Shown here piece by piece: positions 1 through 7,827 of a stretch of 37,595 nt of DNA (positions are counted from its first letter, which is position 1; every line of letters starts with the position of its first letter). Location: the NCBI GenBank assembly GCA_036002485.1, contig DASYTI010000243.1, positions 1-37,595 on the forward strand. The letters are read 5' to 3'. The notes under the pieces were generated by a model. That model ran no database searches. It saw nothing but the letters and a program-made list of their open reading frames with translations, and was not told the DNA's origin. The DNA comes from Candidatus Methylomirabilota bacterium. Its GTDB lineage: Bacteria > Methylomirabilota > Methylomirabilia > Rokubacteriales > CSP1-6. Made by a program: the position numbers and the translations under genes.

Positions 1-411
1 CGCGTCCATGAGGCGCTGGAGCAGGAGATCGAGGCGCCCTTCCCAGTAGCCGCAGACGAGGCCGATGAGGGTGCCCGCGAACGTGCCGATGCCCACGGCG
101 AGCAGCCCCACCCAGAGCGAGATGCGGCTGCCGTAGATGACGCGGCTGAGAACATCGCGACCGATATCGTCGGTGCCGAATGGATGCGCCCAGCTGGGAG
201 GAGCCAGCCGGATCTCCGGCTGGGCCGCGAGGGGATCGTAGGGCGCCAGGACATCGGCGAAGATCGCCGTGAAGACGAGGAGGAGGATGAGGGCGGCCGA
301 GGCCATTCCCAGCGGCTTGCGCTTGACCACGATCCAGAGGGCTCGCCCCCGACGCAGCTCGATGGCGGCCAGCTCATCGTAGGTCCTTCCGGGCGCGGTG
401 GCGATGGCCAT
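1..411 (-). CDS. ABC transporter permease, DppC/OppC type (partial)
   Basis: Inner-membrane permease half of a dipeptide/oligopeptide/nickel-type ABC importer. I translated this directly: 137 codons from ATG at 411 run off the left edge of the window, so the C-terminal half, including the EAA loop, is missing. The visible part has a short cytosolic N-terminus, a first membrane helix (about residues 33-50), the DppC-typical 'HPFGTDDIGRDVLSR' segment and the following 'GSRISLWVGLL' start of the transporter core. A GGAG Shine-Dalgarno stretch sits between the upstream permease stop and this ATG. The 15-bp gap to dppB supports one operon. The peptide-binding protein and ATPases are not in this window, so the substrate cannot be named. 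Confidence 0.9.
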   Translation of the reverse strand, partial: MAIATAPGRTYDELAAIELRRGRALWIVVKRKPLGMASAALILLLVFTAIFADVLAPYDPLAAQPEIRLAPPSWAHPFGTDDIGRDVLSRVIYGSRISLWVGLLAVGIGTFAGTLIGLVCGYWEGRLDLLLQRLMDA

Positions 412-426
412 GCGCGCTTCAGCTCC

Positions 427-1377
427 TCACTGGTAGCGAATCCGCGGGTCGAGCCACGCGTAGGTCAGGTCGACCAGCAGGTTCAGCGTGACCAGGGTGA
501 TGGCCACCAGCATCACGTTGGTCTGCACGATCGGATAGTCGCGGAACAGGATGGCCTCGACGGTCAGGCGGCCCATGCCCGGCAAGGCGAAGATGATCTC
601 CACGACGAAGGTGCCGGCGAGCAGGGTGCCGAACTGGCCTCCCACGAGCGTGATGACGGGGATGAGGGCGTTCTTCAGGGCATGCTTGTAGATGATGATC
701 CGCTCGCCCAAGCCCTTGGCCCAGGCCGTGCGGACGTAGTCCTCGCGCAGCACCTCGAGCAGGGTCGAGCGGGTCATGCGCATGGTGGCCGCCGAGAGGC
801 GGAACCCGAGCACGGCCGCGGGCAGCAGGAATTGCTGGAGATTCTTCCACGGCGAGTCCCAGATGCTGGCATAGCCCAGAGGGGGCATCCAGCGAAACCA
901 GATGGCCGCGAACGTGATGATCAGCGTCCCGAGCCAGAATTCCGGCATCGACAGTCCGGAGATGGCGGCCACTCGCCCGACATAGTCCGAAGCCTTGTCC
1001 TGGCGGATGGCCGAGAGCACACCGACGGGAATCGCGATGCACAGTCCCAGGATCATGGCCAGGGCGGCCAGCTCCAGGGTGACGGGGATGGATTTCTTCA
1101 GGGCGACCGAGATGGGCTCGTTGGTGAAGATCGAGTAGCCTGGATTGAGGCTCACCATCTGCCAGGCCCAGATCAGGTACTGCTTGTAATAGGGCTGGTC
1201 GAGCCCCAGGTCCTTGCGGAGCTTCTCGAGCTCCTTGGGACCGACGTTTCCGGACTCTCCCATGAGGGCGGTGAGCGCATCGCCCGGCATCACCCGCATC
1301 AGCCCGAACACGATGAGCGAGGAGAGGAGGAGGACGGGGATCGAGAGCAGAAGCCGGCGGGCTATATATTTGTGCAT
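427..1377 (-). CDS. ABC transporter permease, DppB/OppB type
   Basis: 316-aa inner-membrane permease of the peptide/nickel ABC importer family, at the usual family length. The N-terminus 'YIARRLLLSIPVLLL' is the classic DppB first helix. It is followed by the periplasmic loop with 'MPGDALTALMGE', then five more hydrophobic segments. The EAA-type loop with 'DYVRTAWAKGLGE' (about residues 210-225) contacts the ATPase. The C-terminus 'YAWLDPRIRYQ' is standard for DppB. It lies directly upstream of the DppC-like gene and is co-directional with it. No binding protein gene precedes it: the next gene upstream is an unrelated secreted protein, so the system either has its binding protein elsewhere or downstream beyond the window edge. 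Confidence 0.93.
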   Translation of the reverse strand: MHKYIARRLLLSIPVLLLSSLIVFGLMRVMPGDALTALMGESGNVGPKELEKLRKDLGLDQPYYKQYLIWAWQMVSLNPGYSIFTNEPISVALKKSIPVTLELAALAMILGLCIAIPVGVLSAIRQDKASDYVGRVAAISGLSMPEFWLGTLIITFAAIWFRWMPPLGYASIWDSPWKNLQQFLLPAAVLGFRLSAATMRMTRSTLLEVLREDYVRTAWAKGLGERIIIYKHALKNALIPVITLVGGQFGTLLAGTFVVEIIFALPGMGRLTVEAILFRDYPIVQTNVMLVAITLVTLNLLVDLTYAWLDPRIRYQ

Positions 1378-1689
1378 GGGCGCTCCACGCCGAGCGCGAT
1401 CAGAGGACGCGCCCCGTGGCCGCTCCTCTGCGCTTCAGGAAGTCGCGTCACGAGACGCCGGACCGGCGTCGGGCGGGGGCCATCGGTTGACATCCTTGCT
1501 CTCCTCCCCGGGGGCCTGCGTGTTCAGCGAAGGAAAGAGGTCATGGCTTTGGCAGGCATAATAGTCGGGGCGCTGCCGCAGGTGGGGGGACGATGCCGCA
1601 GTGCTCCCGACAAAGTCAAGCGGAATTGCGCGCCGGACGACGAGGCCCGGTTCCTCGAGGCTGTCCGGCGCGCGCTTGCCGTGGGGAGG
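1378..1689. other. Intergenic region, no gene recognised
   Basis: About 310 bases between the dppB start and the end of the PEP-CTERM-like gene. Both flanking genes run on the minus strand, so this should hold the dppB promoter. I see no convincing -35/-10 pair, RNA gene or repeat. A plus-strand ATG frame from 1543 has a purine-rich stretch before it, but it runs into the antisense of the next gene and has no recognisable protein features. Confidence 0.5.
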
Positions 1690-2535
1690 TCAGGCCCGAC
1701 GCGCGCTCCGCGAGAGAAGTGCCGCCACCAGCGCGCCCAGGCCCACCAAGGTCAGGCCCGCCGCTTGTGGAATGGCACGAGGTTCTGAGAAGAGCAAATC
1801 GTCCAGCATCACCACGTCTATGTTCGAAGTCGGAAGATCATTCGGCCCCGGCGCCGTATTGCCGCTGGTGATGCGCACCCGCGCAATCCGGTCGGTCCCG
1901 AAGTCGACTCCGAGAAAGGATAGGCTGGCATCCGGCGTGCTCCCGGGCAGTACGTCAAAGACACCCAGCGAGTTCCCTTGGAGACCGAAGAACTCGAGAT
2001 GGGAGCTCGTGGCAAGGTCCACGTCGGCGAAGACGGCGCCGAAGGCGGTGACGGTGGCCGGGACCGCTCCGTTCGTGCCGGGAATGAAGAACGTCACGTC
2101 CGTGATGTTGCTTCCGATCGGGGTGAACAGGCGTTGGGGGCTGAAGGGGCCGAAGATCGTGCCGTAGGTCGCGTTGCCGAATTGGGTGGCCAAGCCGGAG
2201 GGAGGCGCCTGCACGAAGCCCGTGGCCGTCGCAGACCCGAAAAGCGCGCCACGAATATTCTGGAATCCGTTGAATGGGTTGGGGGAGACGGTGGTGGCCG
2301 CCCCTCCGCCGTCCCAGTTGATCTCCCGGCGCCCGCTGTTCAGGGGGCCGGGAGCGTTCGCGTTGTTCGGATTGCCGAGGTCGGTCCGAAACGCGTCCAC
2401 GGTGGCCTGAATGGAGCTGGCCTGGTTAGACCCCCCTACCTGGAACACGACTGGTACCGCGAGGGACGGAGCGCTCCACGCCGTTACGATCAGCACTGTC
2501 CATGCGAGGGACCAGCGAAGCTTCGAGAGAGTCAT
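1690..2535 (-). CDS. Secreted PEP-CTERM-like protein
   Basis: 281-aa exported protein of unknown function. It has an N-terminal signal peptide (about residues 1-26, ending 'APSLA'). A beta-rich, Gly/Asn/Thr-rich extracellular region includes 'SGRREINWDGGG' and 'RLFTPIGSNITDVTFF', which I recall from PEP-CTERM proteins of soil bacteria. The C-terminus is a short sorting tail: 'IPQAAGLTLVGLGALVAAL' plus a basic end 'SRSARRA'. The tail has the PEP-CTERM layout (motif, helix, Arg cluster), but the motif itself is PQA rather than PEP. Such tails are normally processed by exosortase EpsH/XrtA, which is not in this window. AAAGGAG precedes the ATG. The gene stands alone between intergenic gaps. Confidence 0.75.
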   Translation of the reverse strand: MTLSKLRWSLAWTVLIVTAWSAPSLAVPVVFQVGGSNQASSIQATVDAFRTDLGNPNNANAPGPLNSGRREINWDGGGAATTVSPNPFNGFQNIRGALFGSATATGFVQAPPSGLATQFGNATYGTIFGPFSPQRLFTPIGSNITDVTFFIPGTNGAVPATVTAFGAVFADVDLATSSHLEFFGLQGNSLGVFDVLPGSTPDASLSFLGVDFGTDRIARVRITSGNTAPGPNDLPTSNIDVVMLDDLLFSEPRAIPQAAGLTLVGLGALVAALLSRSARRA

Positions 2536-2694
2536 GACGTGCTCCTTTCAGCAGAGCCTCCGGGCCCTATCCACGGGGTGACGGGAAGGGCGGGTCGTCG
2601 AGTGTCCGTGGAGCCACTGAGCCCGCCGAGGCGTGCGCGTGATCCCGCGCTGTGGCCCCGATGATATCAGACGACGCAAGCCCCCGGAGTCCCG

Positions 2695-2724
2695 TTGACA
2701 GGGGTCGGAGGACTGCTTCTTAAT
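2695..2724 (+). promoter_or_regulatory. Candidate sigma-70 type promoter
   Basis: A perfect TTGACA box at 2695-2700 is followed after 18 bases by CTTAAT at 2719-2724, which matches TATAAT at four of six positions. It lies about 90 bases upstream of the ATG at 2817 of the papain-like protease gene and in the same orientation. Visual match only. Confidence 0.4.
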
Positions 2725-2816
2725 GGGCGCGCAACCGGCTCGTCACACGCGTGTGAACGGGGCTTCGCTTGCAGTGGCTTGCTTCCCGCCGGCTCGCGGG
2801 ACGAAAGGAGAGACCG

Positions 2817-3683
2817 ATGGCGACCAAGAAGAGACGGCAGGCGACGACGGCCAAGGCCGCGAAGACGGCGAAGAAGGCTCGGAAGAAGGGGAAGACCGAA
2901 ACGGTCAAGCGCATCTGCAACCTGGTGCCCTCGAAGGGGACGGAGAAGGATTGGAAATACGAAGACGCGGTGGCCGCGGGCGCCCTGGGGGCAGTGGCGG
3001 CCTTACCCCCCTCTGTCGATCTCCGCCAGCCCTGGTGGACGGTCGGCGATCAGGGCCAGACCGGCTCCTGCGTGGGCTGGGCCTCCGCGGACGGCGTCGT
3101 GCGCTATCACATGGTCGCCGCGGGCAAGCTCAAGAAATCCCAGCTCCTCTCGCCCCGATATGTCTGGATGGCCTCCAAGGAGACGGACGAGTACACACTG
3201 AGGCCGGAGAGCTTCGTCGAGGAAGCCGGCACCTCGCTCAAGGGCGCCATGGACGTGTGCCGCAAGTTCGGAGTGGCCACCCTCGCCATGCTCCCGTTCC
3301 GGATCACCACCTTGATGTACACGGGCGGCGAGAATGCCTTCTACGCCGCGGCCGCCCAGCTCCGAGTCGCCTCCTATTTCAATCTGCGCAAGAATCTCAA
3401 TCAGTGGCAGTCCTGGCTGGCCGCCCACGGGCCCATCCTGGCCGGGCTCAACGTGGACCAGACCTGGGACAACGCGACGAGCACGAAGGGGAATCTGGAC
3501 ACGTACCTGCCCAAGACGGCGCGGGGCGGTCATGCCATCGCCATCGTGGGGTACACGACGACGGGGCGGTTCATCGTCCGCAATAGCTGGGGCTCGGCCT
3601 GGGGAGACAACGGCTTCGCCTATGCATCGCCCGCCTATATCACGGGGGCATTCTTCGACGAGTCCTACGGCGTGACGATCTGA
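2817..3683 (+). CDS. Papain-like (C1 family) cysteine protease with lysine-rich N-terminus
   Basis: 288-aa predicted cysteine protease. The catalytic Cys85 is in 'GDQGQTGSCVGWASA', His239 in 'GGHAIAIVGY' and Asn256 in 'RNSWGSAWGDNGF', the normal C1 order. The oxyanion Gln79 is also present. The start is set at ATG 2817 because AAAGGAGA lies just upstream; the frame is open further upstream, but nothing supports it. There is no signal peptide. The first 32 residues contain 14 Lys/Arg in an Ala/Lys/Thr pattern that resembles bacterial histone-H1-like tails. No long inhibitory propeptide is visible: about 50 residues separate the basic tail from the catalytic domain. The gene is monocistronic, converging on the ABC operon to its right. 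Substrate and location are unknown; absence of a signal peptide suggests cytoplasm. Confidence 0.85.
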   Translation: MATKKRRQATTAKAAKTAKKARKKGKTETVKRICNLVPSKGTEKDWKYEDAVAAGALGAVAALPPSVDLRQPWWTVGDQGQTGSCVGWASADGVVRYHMVAAGKLKKSQLLSPRYVWMASKETDEYTLRPESFVEEAGTSLKGAMDVCRKFGVATLAMLPFRITTLMYTGGENAFYAAAAQLRVASYFNLRKNLNQWQSWLAAHGPILAGLNVDQTWDNATSTKGNLDTYLPKTARGGHAIAIVGYTTTGRFIVRNSWGSAWGDNGFAYASPAYITGAFFDESYGVTI

Positions 3684-3717
3684 CGGCCCGCGACCGGGCG
3701 GAGGGGGAGCGTTCTTC

Positions 3718-4800
3718 TCAGAGCCTGATCGTGGAGCAGCTGAGCACGGTCACGGCCACGGCTTCCCCGGGCCGGAATCGGCGGGTGATGGACCCGGCCA
3801 CGCGCAGGACGAGATCGCCGTCGTCGAGCTGCACCTGGTAGTCCACGGCATCGCCGAGATAGCTCGCGCGAAGCACGGTGGCGCGGAGCACGCTCTCCCC
3901 GGGGCTCGACGGCGCGGCCAGCGAGAAGGGGGCGAGGGTGATCTGATGGGGGCGGATGGAGAGCACCACGGGTCCCGGCGTGAGGTTGGCCTCGACCACG
4001 CGCAGGCGTAGCTTTCCGCGGACGAACGTGTCCGAGCGCTCGGCGATCCCCTCGATCAGGTTCGTCTTGCCGATGAACTCGGCGACGAAGCGCGTGCGGG
4101 GGCGCTCGAAGAGCTCCTCGGCGGTGCCGATCTGCGCAACGCGCCCCTCGTCGAGCACGGCCACCCGGTCCGAGATGACCATGGCCTCGCCCTGGTCATG
4201 CGTCACGTAGAGCGTGGTGATCCCGAAGGTCTCGTGGAGTCGCCGGATCTCGAAGCGCATCTCCTCGCGAAGGCTCGCGTCGAGATTGCTGAGGGGCTCG
4301 TCGAGCAGGAGAATCTCGGGCTCGACGACGAGGGCCCGCGCCACCGCCACACGCTGCTGCTGGCCGCCCGACAGCTCGCCGGGATAGCGCCCCTCGTAGC
4401 CCGCGAGCTGGACCACGCGAAGCATCTCCGTCACCTTGCCGTCGCGCTCGCCGCGCGCCACCCCCCGCCGTCCATCCTTGAGAAAGCGGAGCCCGTATCC
4501 CACGTTCTGGGCCACCGTCATGTGCGGCCACAGCGCGTAGCTCTGGAAGATCATGCCCATTCGCCGCCGCTCGGGGGGGATGACCGTGGCCGGGGAGGAA
4601 AGACAGCGGTCCCCCACCCAGACCTCGCCCGCGTCCGGCTTGAGAAAGCCGGCCACCACCCGGAGGGTGGTCGTCTTGCCGCATCCCGAGGGCCCGAGCA
4701 GGGCCACCAGCTCGCCAGGCTTCACGTCGAGGTCGAGACCATCGACGGCGGCGACATCGCCGTAGCGCTTGTGGAGCCCTCTGATCCGTATCCCGGGCAC
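3718..4800 (-). CDS. ABC transporter ATP-binding protein, FbpC/PotA type
   Basis: 360-aa ATPase energising the permease encoded just upstream. It shows Walker A 'GPSGCGKTTT', Q-loop 'FQSYALWPHM', signature 'LSGGQQQRVAVARAL', Walker B 'ILLLDEPLSNLDA' and switch histidine 'YVTHD'. The C-terminal ~110 residues form the TOBE-type regulatory domain typical of the Fe3+/spermidine/sulfate/phosphonate group. A longer open frame reaches 5016, but it overlaps the permease and is low-complexity. The natural start is GTG at 4800, seven bases after the permease stop, giving the usual beginning 'IRIRGLHKRYGDVAAVDG'. It is the last gene of a three-gene operon (binding protein, permease, ATPase). Confidence 0.93.
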   Translation of the reverse strand: MPGIRIRGLHKRYGDVAAVDGLDLDVKPGELVALLGPSGCGKTTTLRVVAGFLKPDAGEVWVGDRCLSSPATVIPPERRRMGMIFQSYALWPHMTVAQNVGYGLRFLKDGRRGVARGERDGKVTEMLRVVQLAGYEGRYPGELSGGQQQRVAVARALVVEPEILLLDEPLSNLDASLREEMRFEIRRLHETFGITTLYVTHDQGEAMVISDRVAVLDEGRVAQIGTAEELFERPRTRFVAEFIGKTNLIEGIAERSDTFVRGKLRLRVVEANLTPGPVVLSIRPHQITLAPFSLAAPSSPGESVLRATVLRASYLGDAVDYQVQLDDGDLVLRVAGSITRRFRPGEAVAVTVLSCSTIRL

Positions 4801-4807
4801 GACGCGG

Positions 4808-6535
4808 CTACCCCGCCCCGCCGGACGGCCGCGCGCCCAGCACATCGCGCCCGAGGACCGTCTGCATGAGGACGACGGTGACGAAGGTGACGGCGAGCAT
4901 GAAGAGACCGAGGACGGCGATGGCCCCGAACTGGCCCTCTTCTTTGAGGTCGAAGATGACCACGGACATGACCTTGGTGTTCGGCGTGAAGAGGAGGATG
5001 GAGGCCGACAGCTCACGGATCACCCCGATGAAGATGAAGCACCAGGTCGCGATGATGCCGCTTCGCGCGAGCGGCGCGGTGATCTCCCGGAGCACCCGGA
5101 GCCGCCCCGCTCCGAGAATGCGTCCCGCCTCTTCCAGCTCCGGGTGGATGCCGCGGAACGTCGCATCGGACTGCGAGTAGCCGACGGGCATCTCCTTGGT
5201 GAGATAGGCCAAGAAGAGGATCCACAGGGTGCCGTAGAGCAGGAAGGGAGGCCGCGTGTAGGCGATGAAGAGCCCGACGGCGAGCACCACGCCGGGGATG
5301 ACCACGGGTGCCAGGGCGAGGAAGCCCAGGACCTGGTGGCCCACGATGAGCTGGCGGTTGGTGATATAGGCGAGGAGCGCGGCCAGCCCCGCGCCCACGC
5401 AGGCCGTGAGGATGCCCAGCTCGAGCGTGTTGACGATGGCCGTCTGCGTCGAGATGGAGAGGAAGGTGAACGACCAGTTCCCCAGCGTGAGATTGTCCCA
5501 GGTCAGCGGCTGGGCCCACGCGCGGGAAAAGGCCGCCTTGGCCAGGATTCCGTAGGGCAGGAAGATCGCGCAGGCCATGACGGCGAGGCAGGCGAGGAGG
5601 GCGGGCTGACGCCAGAGGCCGAGAGGGATCTGGCGGCGCTGCGCCCCTTTGCCCCCCACCGCGGCATAGCCGCGCCGTCCGAGCAGCCGCTTCTGGAGAA
5701 AGAGCAGGAGGGCGGTGGCCAGAAGCAGGGGCACGGAGAACGCCGCGGCCATCTCGACCTTGGGCGGGTACTGAAAGAGCGCCCAGATCTGCGTGGTGAT
5801 CGTGTGAAAGCCCGCGGGCAGGGCGAGGATGGCGGGAGATCCGAAGAGGGCCAGTGCCTGGAGGACGGACAGGATGAAGCCGCTCAAGATGGCGGGGGCG
5901 ACCATGGGCAGCGTCACCGTCACGGCGACCCAGAGCCGGTTCGCGCCCAGGATGGACGCGGCCTCCTCGAGATCGGAGGCGATCAGCTCGAGCGTGTTGA
6001 CGATCATGATGTAGACATAGGGAAAGGTGTAGAGGGCGACCACGAAGATCAGCCCCGGCATGGAAAAGATATTGAGGAGCGGCTCCTCGGCGCCCGTGAG
6101 CCCGCGATAGAGCTTGTTGAGGTAGCCGGCATTGGGGCCCGCGAGCATGACCCAGGCGAAGGCGCCCAGGAAAGGCGGCGTCACGAAGGAGGCCAGGGTG
6201 AGGCCCCGGATGATGCGCTTGCCCGGGAGGTCTGTGCGCGCGGTGAGCCAGGCCATGGGCGCGCCGAGGGCGAGGGAGAGCAGCCCGGACCAGAAGGCCA
6301 GGACGACGGTATTCCACAGGGCCTTCTGGAAGCGGGGATCGGTGAAGACGCGGGCGTAGTGAGCGAGGGTGAAGCCGCGCTCGCCGCTCACGCTCAGATA
6401 GCCGAGCCAGGCGAGGGGGAGGAGCATCAGGAGGAGGAGCGCGGCCGCGGCCACGATCCATACCGGCGCGGCGCGGTCCAGCCCTTCGAGCCTCGAGGGC
6501 CGGGGCCGGAGGGGGGCCGTGAGCTCGCGCGGCAT
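4808..6535 (-). CDS. ABC transporter permease, fused two-domain FbpB type
   Basis: 575-aa inner-membrane permease with two homologous halves of about six membrane helices each, the layout of FbpB-like iron(III) and 2-aminoethylphosphonate permeases. Two EAA-type loops are visible: 'DLEEAASILGANRLW' in the first half and 'ELEEAGRILGAGRLRV' in the second. The gene begins 11 bases after the binding-protein stop and ends seven bases before the ATPase GTG. Length and two-fold repeat fit the family. The substrate is not fixed by sequence: iron(III), phosphonate and thiamine importers share this organisation. Confidence 0.93.
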   Translation of the reverse strand: MPRELTAPLRPRPSRLEGLDRAAPVWIVAAAALLLLMLLPLAWLGYLSVSGERGFTLAHYARVFTDPRFQKALWNTVVLAFWSGLLSLALGAPMAWLTARTDLPGKRIIRGLTLASFVTPPFLGAFAWVMLAGPNAGYLNKLYRGLTGAEEPLLNIFSMPGLIFVVALYTFPYVYIMIVNTLELIASDLEEAASILGANRLWVAVTVTLPMVAPAILSGFILSVLQALALFGSPAILALPAGFHTITTQIWALFQYPPKVEMAAAFSVPLLLATALLLFLQKRLLGRRGYAAVGGKGAQRRQIPLGLWRQPALLACLAVMACAIFLPYGILAKAAFSRAWAQPLTWDNLTLGNWSFTFLSISTQTAIVNTLELGILTACVGAGLAALLAYITNRQLIVGHQVLGFLALAPVVIPGVVLAVGLFIAYTRPPFLLYGTLWILFLAYLTKEMPVGYSQSDATFRGIHPELEEAGRILGAGRLRVLREITAPLARSGIIATWCFIFIGVIRELSASILLFTPNTKVMSVVIFDLKEEGQFGAIAVLGLFMLAVTFVTVVLMQTVLGRDVLGARPSGGAG

Positions 6536-6546
6536 AAGAGGGCGGA

Positions 6547-7584
6547 TCAGGCCCCGAAGAACTCCACGAAGCGCGTCTTGATCTCCTCGTTGCGCTTCTC
6601 CAGCTCCTCGGGATCGACGAGGAGGAGCTTGAGCTCGCTGAGCTTGGGCCGGTCGGCCGGGTACGTGACCTCGGGATGGCCGGTGTAGAGGCCTTCGGTG
6701 TCGGCGAGGACCTGCTGGACCTCGCGGCTGAAGATGAAGTCGGTGAAGAGCCGTGCCGCGTTCGGATGCGGCGCGAAGGTAGCGATGGCGGTGGGCGAGA
6801 TGACGAGGGGCACGCCTTCCTTGGGGAAGACGATCTCCACCGGGTTTCCCTTCTTCTTGATCTGGTAGAACGTGTAGTCGCCCCCGTTCACGGCCACCGT
6901 CCGCTCGCCGGAGGCGACCACGCCGGAGGGATCCACCGCCGACTGCACGAGCATGGGCTTGCTCTGAGCGAGCTGCTTGAAGTAGTCCCAGCCGTGGAGG
7001 TGCACGAGGGCGAGCACATGGGTGGCGATCACGCCGCTATAGCCCGGATGCGCCGTCACCAGCTTGCCTTTCCACTTCGGATCGAGCAGGTCCTTCCATG
7101 TCCGGGGCGCCTCCGCTGCCGACACGGCCTTCGTGTTGTACGCGATGACATTGACGGTGGCGCGCAGGCCGTAATGGTAGCCGTCCTTGTCCTTGAAGCT
7201 CGAGGCAAAGCGGTCGACGCCGGCCGGCGTGTATTTCATCAGGAGCTTCTTGTCCTTCAAGAAGACGTAGTGACCGGCGTCGGAGGTATGGATCACGTCG
7301 ACGTTTTTGATATTGGCCTGCAGCTCCTGCATCACCCGCTGGAGGATGCGCTGCGAGCCCGTGCGCTGCACCTCGACCTTGATCCCCGGATAGGCCGCCT
7401 CGAAGAGCTTGGCCACCTTCTCCGCGCTGGTGAGCGCGAGAGAGGTGTACCAGACCACCTTGCCCTCTTTCTTGGCGGCCTCCACCCGCGCGTCTTGGGC
7501 CGCGGCAGGAGCGGGAGCGGCGAGGACGGCCAGACAGAGCAGGATGGGCGCCACCGAGCGTTGCCGCAGACGAACCACGCGCAT
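6547..7584 (-). CDS. Extracellular solute-binding protein family 1 (FbpA/AfuA-like)
   Basis: 345-aa periplasmic binding protein of the importer encoded downstream. The start is ATG 7584, chosen for the GAGGAG before it and because it gives a clean signal peptide ending 'APAPAAAQ'. The mature start 'ARVEAAKKEGKVVWYTSL' is the characteristic opening of the FbpA/AfuA/PhnS binding-protein group. Typical later segments are 'WKDLLDPKWKGKLVTAHP' and 'HPNAARLFTDFIFSREVQ'. The usual iron-coordinating Tyr pair near the C-terminus is not evident to me, so iron is not certain. The left terminal CTAG of a MITE-like element abuts the ribosome-binding site, so any promoter must lie in or beyond that element. 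Confidence 0.9.
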   Translation of the reverse strand: MRVVRLRQRSVAPILLCLAVLAAPAPAAAQDARVEAAKKEGKVVWYTSLALTSAEKVAKLFEAAYPGIKVEVQRTGSQRILQRVMQELQANIKNVDVIHTSDAGHYVFLKDKKLLMKYTPAGVDRFASSFKDKDGYHYGLRATVNVIAYNTKAVSAAEAPRTWKDLLDPKWKGKLVTAHPGYSGVIATHVLALVHLHGWDYFKQLAQSKPMLVQSAVDPSGVVASGERTVAVNGGDYTFYQIKKKGNPVEIVFPKEGVPLVISPTAIATFAPHPNAARLFTDFIFSREVQQVLADTEGLYTGHPEVTYPADRPKLSELKLLLVDPEELEKRNEEIKTRFVEFFGA

Positions 7585-7594
7585 AGCGACTCCT

Positions 7595-7827
7595 CTAGGC
7601 CAGCCTATTCGTGAACAGGGTTCCGTTATCATACAGCCCCCTCACCAACTCAGCCCTCGCCTCGCGGCTTAGCCGTTCAGCTCAAACTGCGACCCTCTCC
7701 CCCGCGACGGGGGAGAGGGATGAGAAACACGCGTGTCACGCAGCATTGGTTTCTTTTGATCCCTCTCCCCCATTGGGGGAGAGGGTAGGGTGAGGGGGAA
7801 GGCGCGTTCGCGCACGATGCGAGCTAG
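7595..7827. mobile_element. MITE-like element, copy A (233 bp, CTAG duplications)
   Basis: Non-coding element bounded by CTAG at 7595-7598 and 7824-7827. The left end reads CTAGGCCAGCCTATTCGTGA, matching the left end of copy B at 15 of 20 positions. The right end is more diverged (about 12 of 20). Internally it holds two strong hairpins: CCCTCTCCCCC-GCGAC-GGGGGAGAGGG and CCCTCTCCCCC-ATT-GGGGGAGAGGG. It shares an 'ACTCAGCCCTCGCCT' to 'TTCAGCTC' stretch with copy B. The right CTAG contains the stop codon of the MmgE/PrpD gene. The left CTAG abuts the Shine-Dalgarno of the binding-protein gene at 7584. No transposase is encoded. The G-rich hairpins may also act as terminators. Confidence 0.65.

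Noticed and set aside
184-1788. 534-codon plus-strand open frame over the DppBC genes
   Set aside because: Arg/Gly/Asp-rich low-complexity translation opposite two clear permease genes; typical antisense frame in GC-rich DNA.
1543-1788. Short plus-strand frame from ATG 1543 with a purine-rich upstream stretch
   Set aside because: Its second half is antisense to the PEP-CTERM-like gene and the protein shows no structure or family resemblance.
3686-3699. GCCCG/CGGGC hairpin between convergent genes, possible terminator
   Set aside because: Only 5 bp, no T-run on either strand; common by chance in this base composition.
4769-6688. 639-codon plus-strand open frame, Glu/Gly/Arg-rich
   Set aside because: Exact antisense of the FbpB-like permease; no family features and no ribosome-binding site.
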